Below are positions 57,430 to 64,000 of a DNA stretch of 64,000 bases, one piece after another; the stretch's first letter is position 1; every line of letters starts with the position of its first letter. The stretch is from Marsupella aquatica (lineage: Eukaryota; Marchantiophyta): NCBI GenBank assembly GCA_973895155.1, contig OZ316895.1, positions 8,866,001 to 8,930,000 on the forward strand. The letters run 5' to 3'. The notes below the pieces were generated by a model. It did no database searches. It worked only from the letters and a program-made list of their open reading frames with translations, and had not been told where the DNA came from. The position numbers and the translations under genes are program-made.

Positions 57430-57790
57430 CATCACAGATTACTACATGAAGGTTCACAGTTGATTATCTTTCGGGATCTGTAAGAGATTCTCCTTGGATA
57501 TGATTTGTTGCTGCCACATCCAGTAATTCACTTGGTTCTGATGAATATGGAGCAACTCCTCCTTAAGGTTCCTAATCTCCTTGTACAGCTACAAGGAGAT
57601 TGGATCTGGCATTCGCCTGTCTTGCGCTTGCAAATCATCTCGAAACTCCAGATGCAGCTTCTCAAATCGTTGGTCAGCCTAGAAATTTAACTTCCTTCGT
57701 TGTCTGTAAACTCTGCCTCCCGGAGCTCGTTCTACAGGTTGTATTCTCAATGCTCTGCCAATTAGGTGAGTAGCTTCATCAGACGTTTCA
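57430..57790 (-). pseudogene. decayed reading frame with two TAG stops, unknown
   Basis: On the minus strand one register from about 57775 to 57450 reads THLIGRALRIQPVERAPGG, RQRRKLNF-stop-ADQRFEKLHLEFRDD, DRRMPDPISL-stop-LYKEIRNLKEELLHIHQN. The helical, charged composition and continuity across both stops suggest a coding sequence lost by CAG-to-TAG changes, perhaps a mobile-element protein. The second stop lies in the hairpin at 57574-57601. No family was recognised. Confidence 0.35.
57574..57601. repeat. perfect 12-bp inverted repeat
   Basis: AATCTCCTTGTA, loop CAGC, exact reverse complement. It lies in the decayed frame above. Confidence 0.7.
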
Positions 57791-57941
57791 CATGTCGAAA
57801 CAATTAACCGGTACTTGAGGGAAAGTTCATATCAGTGGGGTAATATAGTATCAGAAATTTCGTTGTCCATGCGGGATGCTTCAATCTGGGCATTCCAATT
57901 TTCAAATTTGGAGACATTACATAGACTATTTTACCTTTTAT

Positions 57942-57981
57942 GGTGGGTCTAGACATCAGATGTATTCTCGTTAGACCCACC
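57942..57981. repeat. perfect 10-bp inverted repeat, 20-base loop
   Basis: GGTGGGTCTA ... TAGACCCACC. About 900 bp beyond the PPDK stop, so not an obvious part of that transcript. Confidence 0.6.
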
Positions 57982-58876
57982 AAGAGATCTGGTTCAGTTC
58001 CCAGATGAAGGACAAGAAAAGATAGGCGATAGTGTGGTCCTACAAGACATACTTGACCAACGTAATCCACACTAGAGTCTGGACAAGGGTCCGAGGCAGG
58101 CCAGCCACTCCTTGGACTCGGGGTCAGGGATGGTGCAGAGTTCTGAAACCCTGATGTTGTTAAGATCGACGGAATATGTCCTGCTAAAGTACCCAGACGA
58201 ACACTTCAGGTTTCAATTCAGGAACTTTTGTCTGGTAGTATCTTTGGTTGCTAGATTGAATACGCTACGTGCAAAATTCAGATGCTCTTCAAGACACAAC
58301 TCACTCATCCTTCGACCATCTCAATCCACTTAAACTGTTGCATGGCCCACAATTCTGTAAATGCTCGCTCGTAAATTTTCAGAATCATCAGTAATTCTAG
58401 CTCAATTCTCAACAGCAGGCCATCCTCTGAATCATCTCATCTTTGATTACATCCCGGGCACACAGCTGGGATCGAATGCGCGCAACACTTTCGAAATGTC
58501 TACGGGGCAAACCGGAGTAGGCAACATTTTGCAGAATGTCTACACAGGTGTGTGATCCACATTAAAAATTCTACTGATTTGCAGGACACCTCAGTCTTTC
58601 GCAACAAAAGACACTCCCTCTACAGGACTTGTTTTAAATCGACATTGAGAATATCTTGATTTGAAAGACATTTCGGCGAATTTTTTCCAAGGGACGACAT
58701 AACTTACAATAGGACTAAAGAAATGATTGGAACCTAATCACAAGGTTGCAAGGAGTAATATTCAAGAGCATATTTTGAAAAGCTATATACTTGTCCACTC
58801 CAGTGCACCAGATCCTATTTACCATAAAAACAGTCCTGTACATGGTTCGCTACCCCGCCCTGAAGGTTCAAATCTT

Positions 58877-59533
58877 TCACATAGTGGCAGCTTGAGCCGC
58901 AGCCAATCTTGCAATAGGAACCCTGCAAGACACTTGCGAAATGTGAGTTTGTAATATGAAGCAAGCAAATATTTCTACATTGCCAAGACTTGCTTTTAGT
59001 GGGTGTGGTGGCCCTAAAGTATTTCCTCATATGTTCATAACTAACGACACATGTAGAGGAAGACCTGTTCGCCACGACCCCCTAGTGACTCATCATAGAT
59101 ATGAAATAGATCAGTGACCGCTAGGAGAGGAAAGTTCTGGTGTTGCGTCCTCACGTATTACCTCATCCACTACCAGACAGCACCATCTAGCTGACAAGGA
59201 AGAAATGTAATCATCTTCCAAGACAACTCAGTACCAAGCAAGCAATTCAGAGGCCATTCCTCACTATCCGATCTCATAAATGATGTTAATACCAAGAGTA
59301 TAGAGAGGGAACTAATACATGGAAACACTCCATAATAGAAAAGAGAGTATCAACCTGAACGGGGAGCACGAAACATAGTTTAAGCCTGCTCCACAAAAGA
59401 ATTCTACAGAGGACGGCTCTCCACCATGCTCTCCACAAACACCGACCTACACGAAGTTCAGTACACCAGACCACATCAAGTTAATTGAACATCCACTCCT
59501 TCTGTAGGTTCTATGAAAGCGTTATAACAACGT

Positions 59534-59590
<57 letters not shown>

Positions 59591-62500
59591 AGGGAAAGAA
59601 TTTCTACGCCATACAGATCGAAATTGAGCCAAGTCGAATGAGTTCTGCCTACCTTCAAGTCGGGACGAGCTTTTCTCCCTCGCTCAGTTGCAATTTTAAT
59701 GAGCTGTCCAACACCGACCTGGTCCAGGACCTGTTTGAGAACAAGTATAGCTTTGTTAGCAAACACTTAGCCTCGAATGAAATGAAGAAAAGACACAAAT
59801 CAAATAGCATGAAAATTTACGCTCACTCCTCATATTTACCTCAAACGGATCATTTTGTAGAATGCCTTGGGCAAGATAAATCGGTAGAAATTTGCTCACG
59901 TCATCCCTACTGTAACCGAATGTCATCTGGGTCAAGTCATTTGTTCCAAAAGAGAAAAATTCTGCATATTCCGCAATCTGAGCACAAAAGCAAGAGGTGT
60001 ATGAATCAGGACGCAAATCATCAATTGCTCGCTAAATGGCTGATGACAATTCATAAAATAAAATAGAAACTTTTGAGTTGACCCGTGTGATAAGATTTAA
60101 GATCGTAAAATAAATCATTTTGGCAGAAGAACTCCTTATTTCTCACGAAACAGAAGAAATGTGGAAAGCGTAGAAGGTGAGAATAGCTATGAAATCCTCT
60201 TTATCTAAGGGAATCCCTACTTTGCGGTTATTTGCAAATCTCAATCCGCATGTGGCAAGTTTCTGTACCTGGTCTGCAACGAGTGCAGCTCGTGGAATTT
60301 CAATCATGGTCCCGATTTTATATTTTACATTTATACCCGTTTCCGAGAACACTTTCTCGGCGACCTTCCGAATTACTGCCACTTGATTTCCTAGCTCCTG
60401 CGGCTCAAGTGTATATTTAAGTTAGAGATGCTTGGAGTTCATACGACTCCCTCGTCAAGACACTCAAATGAAGGACATCCTGCCCATCACATGAAACTTT
60501 GGAGAACCACAGGAAACAAGGAAACTCATTACTGTTTTAAGTTTTTCCATTCCAAAATGCCGCAAGAGGCTTGAAAGACACACCTGAGGAGTTCCAATTA
60601 GAGGAACCATAATTTCTGGCAGTACAGTGACACCTTGGTTGAACTGAGAGACCGCAGCTTGAAAGATAGCTCTCGCTTGCATTTCAGTAAGCTCGGGATA
60701 AGCAATACCAAGCCTGTACCATACCCCATTCCAGTGCGTTTGATGAGAACCTTCTACGGAAACTGATGATGGGGCTCTGTGCTTAGTAATCAAGAAGCTA
60801 CCGTAGTAATGAAGAGCTGCTGAGATTGGCGAGACGGATCGTTGAAGCTTACAAGAAAAGCCATTAGACAATTGACAGTTTTATAATCAGTTCTGAGTTG
60901 AACCCAGAGGTGCACCATAAGCTTCCTCCCAGAGGCTTTGTGATAGCAGAGATATCAGCCATTTGAAGGTATGCCATATTGTCTGTGTCGTATCACTTCT
61001 AAAGCCCAGACCGCCGTATAAAGCAATCTACTGTTCCTTCCTTAGAATTCATACGCAGGGTGTCTGAAGTCTTAAAATTTGGAACGCTGGTCTTGAGTAT
61101 TTGTTGATCTACTTGAAGTGTAGACGTAAGTTATGATTACCTGCATCCTCGGAATCCAAGCATAGGATTCACTTCTGACAGTTTCTCAATGCGAGACAGA
61201 ATATCTTCCTCCCCAACTCCTGTCTCTGCTGCAAGCTCTGCTACAATCTCTTCGACATCACCCTCAGGTAAGAACTCATGCAAGGGCGGATCCAGGAGAC
61301 GAATAGTGACAGGAAGACCTGCACATCACACAACCATCCGTTGCATTCTCAAACCTTTCGCACTTTGGTTGCGCCTACTTTCTCAATATGAATTCAAAAG
61401 CTCTGGGGAAGACCTCACAGTTTTAAAATCTGCCTTATCGCGGATGCAACCTTGGGACGAGTCAAACAGTGGTCTTTGATAACTACAACGTCACGCATAC
61501 CACTCACCATCCATGACCCGGAAAATGCCTTCAAAATCTGAGCGCTGATAAGGTAAGAGCTTGTCAAGAGCAACCAATCGCTGTTCCACTGTCGCCGCCA
61601 TAATCATCTGTCGAACTGCCTTGATTCTGTCATCTGATGCAAAGAACTGGTACAGAAGGTCAAACAGAAATTAATTTGCCGCAAAGATATGGTGACATGT
61701 CTAGTGACCAGTATCTTTTGCTTTAAAAATCGTGATCTGAAGTTACTTCGCTGGACCTGAACGCCAACAAAAGCAGCTCGAACATACCATGAGACCTTCC
61801 AGCTGCCAGTGCTGGTCCCTGCAGGCTCCAGAACTATCAGCTAAATTAGGTCCTAGGGTAGTAGTAAAGGTACCAACCATGTGCTCCGTACGACATAGGC
61901 CAATGCCCTCGGCTCCATTGTTCCGAGCAGCCAAAGCATCTTCGGGTGTGTCAGCATTTGCCATCACCTACGGCCAGCAAATAACCAGTGACATCATGCA
62001 TTTTGTTTCTGTATCCGTGCACCTTGTCAAGGATACGGTGATTGACCTTGGCTGTGCCCGGTTTAGGCAAAGACCTTACAAGGTGAATTAGGCAATGAGG
62101 AGAAGGCGCCAAACATTGTATAAAATGTGAATGAGAACGCTAGAGTCACATCGTATGGATGACTACCTTTATAGAGCGGAAATCATCAACCCAAGCCATG
62201 AATTGTCCAAGGTCTCCACTGATTGCTGCTGGGGCCAGGGGCTGCTTTCCAAGTACGACTTCACCAGTTGTCCCGTTGAGTGAGATCCATTCACCTTCGT
62301 TCAGAACTTGCTTCCCCGCTGTCAAAGTCTGTCCATCATATCATATCATACACTGTCAGTCCAAGGCTCCAAACGCCCCCGTCGCTTCTCAACTTAATTC
62401 CTCCCCTTGCCCATTCTTGCCACAGCAATTAACAAGACACAGGTCGAAAAACTAAAAGATTGAGTGTGAACAAGTTGTCAATGACTCGTTTCAAGATGTT

Positions 62501-63928
62501 TCCAGTTGAAAGCTGATTGTTGGGAAGCGACATTAGAACATGACTCATCTGTGACACTAGTACTTCTTCTAAAGTCTTTTCAGCTGAGACGCTGGTAGTA
62601 TACACATGAAGTACCCCAAGGTTTCCAACAAACCTTGTTGATTTCGTTGACACGAATTTCGGAACATCCTGAAACACAGCACTTTCCCCATCCACGAGCA
62701 ACAACTGCAGCATGGGATGTCATTCCACCTCGGGCAGTGAGAATCCCAGCAGCTGCATGCATACCTCCGACGTCCTCCGGGCTGGTCTCATTTCGTACCT
62801 GCACACAAGTCCACAATTTTTGTCAGATCTTGACCCGAAATTTTGAAATAAACACTGAGCCTCCCTTGGATTCCAAACTTGCGTGTGTATAATAAAACAT
62901 CATGCTCCATGCGAAATTGGAGTTCCCAGTAATACCGGTCTATCCAACAAAGAACTCAATTAATTACCATTTGATTGAGAAACTTTCTGCCGATTAAAAT
63001 GTAACGGATGCGAATTCCATGTACAGAGACCGACACTAGGAAAACAAAGTGAGCCTCTGAATTACCAGAATGACAGCTTTTCCTTGTGCATGTGCAGCTT
63101 CAGCCTCTTCAGCACTGAAAACAATTTGACCCACTGCAGCTCCAGGAGAAGCTGGAAGACCAGTGGCAATCACGCTCTGTTTATACGCTGCTGGGTTTTC
63201 AAACTGCACAGCATTGGGCACAATTGTTAAAGACCAATCTCTATTACGTGCAACCGGTAGCGTCAGCCAATGAGAAATTTCATTGCATTACTGTCTATGT
63301 GTTTTTTGTGATTGTTATTCATCCCACGGAAACTTCTATGCCTCACTAACCTGGGGATGAAGAAGTTGGTCCAAATGTTGCGGTTCAACCATCCTAATCG
63401 CAGTTTTTCTGTCAACTAGACCCTCGTTCACCACGTCGACAGCAATTTTGACAGCTCCAGCACCCGTGCGCTTACCTCCACGACATTGGAGCATCCATAA
63501 CCTGCCCTCCTGGACTGTGAATTCAATATCCTGCAAGGCCAACAACCAAGTAAATTCCTTAGCGATCTGTGCTACCACAGCCACTAACAGTAGCTGAGAT
63601 AGTGTAAATGAGATCTCCGAATCGGGTTCACATGGTCTTCGTGACTCAAAAGTACGCGCTCATATGTTCTCGTTTGATATGGTAAAATCAGCGTAGCACT
63701 TCAAAACCAAGAGGCTAGCTTTGGACCCGAGCTTTACCAAATTTCCTGCACAATCAGTCAATTTCAAGCCACAAAAGCAGATGCAAAAAGATTGCTTACC
63801 ATCATGTCCTTGTAATGCTTCTCAAGGATTTCACAATTCTCGAGCAGTTCGTTGTAAGCATCAGGCAACGCCACCCTCATGGTATCAATATCTTCTGGTG
63901 TTCGTATGCCAGCAACAACGTCCTCTCC
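58877..63928 (-). CDS. PPDK: pyruvate, phosphate dikinase (PPDK), C-terminal 597 residues, 14 exons, 5' end outside window
   Basis: Exons (minus strand): 63928-63800, 63530-63351, 63203-63066, 62798-62634, 62328-62167, 61967-61878, 61646-61508, 61318-61141, 60713-60584, 60397-60269, 59977-59840, 59730-59653, 59446-59355, 58922-58877. All phases match and sum to 1,794 bases. PPDK interconverts pyruvate, ATP and phosphate with phosphoenolpyruvate, AMP and pyrophosphate. Seen in order: end of the nucleotide-binding domain ([27 protein letters not shown]), the swivelling phosphohistidine domain [18 protein letters not shown] (catalytic His; the Thr two residues before is the regulatory site in plant PPDK), and the PEP/pyruvate barrel with [78 protein letters not shown] and [13 protein letters not shown] (catalytic Cys). 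The last exon is 46 bases ([10 protein letters not shown]...). At least one 5' exon lies right of 63928. No key residue is missing. Confidence 0.96.
59537..59586. repeat. (AT)25 microsatellite in a PPDK intron
   Basis: Perfect AT repeat of 50 bases in the intron between exons 59730-59653 and 59446-59355. Confidence 0.95.
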
Positions 63929-64000
63929 CTACAGAGTGATCACCAAATCGTCACTCACTACGGTGCTGCAGCTCCTTAAATAAATCCAATTTTAAGAAAC

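Noticed and set aside
59485-60066. 193-codon plus-strand frame
   Set aside because: Antisense of PPDK exons and the AT microsatellite.

Overview
The window reads as nuclear DNA of a land plant. Plant-type genes are split by GT-AG introns, plant-style telomeric TTTAGGG units occur inside the window, and recognisable genes include an organelle-type GrpE, FolD, ATG16, a JINGUBANG-like WD40 protein and PPDK. An R2-like (endonuclease-type RLE) retroelement, a Helitron and wide TE-rich spacers fit a seedless plant (moss, lycophyte or fern) better than an angiosperm. The species cannot be fixed from the sequence alone.

Layout. 1-1.9 kb: 3' end of a non-LTR retroelement with an RLE-type C-terminus, broken by one stop. 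2.2-2.5 kb: first copy of a tRNA-derived SINE (second copy inverted at 27.8-28.1 kb). 5.7-9.1 kb (+): mitochondrial-type GrpE, five exons. 9.8-10.4 kb (-): unidentified coding exon. 13.5-15.9 kb (-): organellar FolD, five exons. 17.4-19.6 kb (+): ATG16, four exons, arranged head-to-head with FolD. 20.2-20.6 kb: orphan exon candidate. 21-30 kb: gene-poor spacer with a Ty1/copia scrap, tandem duplications, the SINE copy and a fold-back repeat. 30.7-39.6 kb (-): a decayed autonomous Helitron (Rep plus PIF1-like helicase) split by a 3,603-bp inserted element at 34907-38509, which carries gag-like reading frames, has TGT...ACA ends and a perfect 5-bp target-site duplication. 40.3-43.5 kb: GC-rich, strand-asymmetric repeats and an 18-bp minisatellite linked to Helitron-like terminal sequences. 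47.1-48.3 kb (+): intronless JINGUBANG-like gene. 52.9-53.6 kb: 760-bp inverted-repeat DNA transposon flanked by TTAA. 54.8-56.8 kb: local duplications. 57.4-57.8 kb (-): decayed reading frame. 58.9-63.9 kb (-): the C-terminal 597 residues of PPDK in 14 exons; its 5' part lies beyond the window.

The host genes are unrelated housekeeping functions (protein import/folding, one-carbon metabolism, autophagy, C3/C4 phosphoenolpyruvate metabolism) and do not form a cluster. The accessory interest lies in the mobile DNA: the nested insertion into the Helitron can be resolved to the base, and the Helitron's reading frame is restored when the insert and one copy of the duplication are removed. All exon boundaries given here were chosen by eye from GT-AG sites, matching intron phase and family similarity; no alignment or database search was run.
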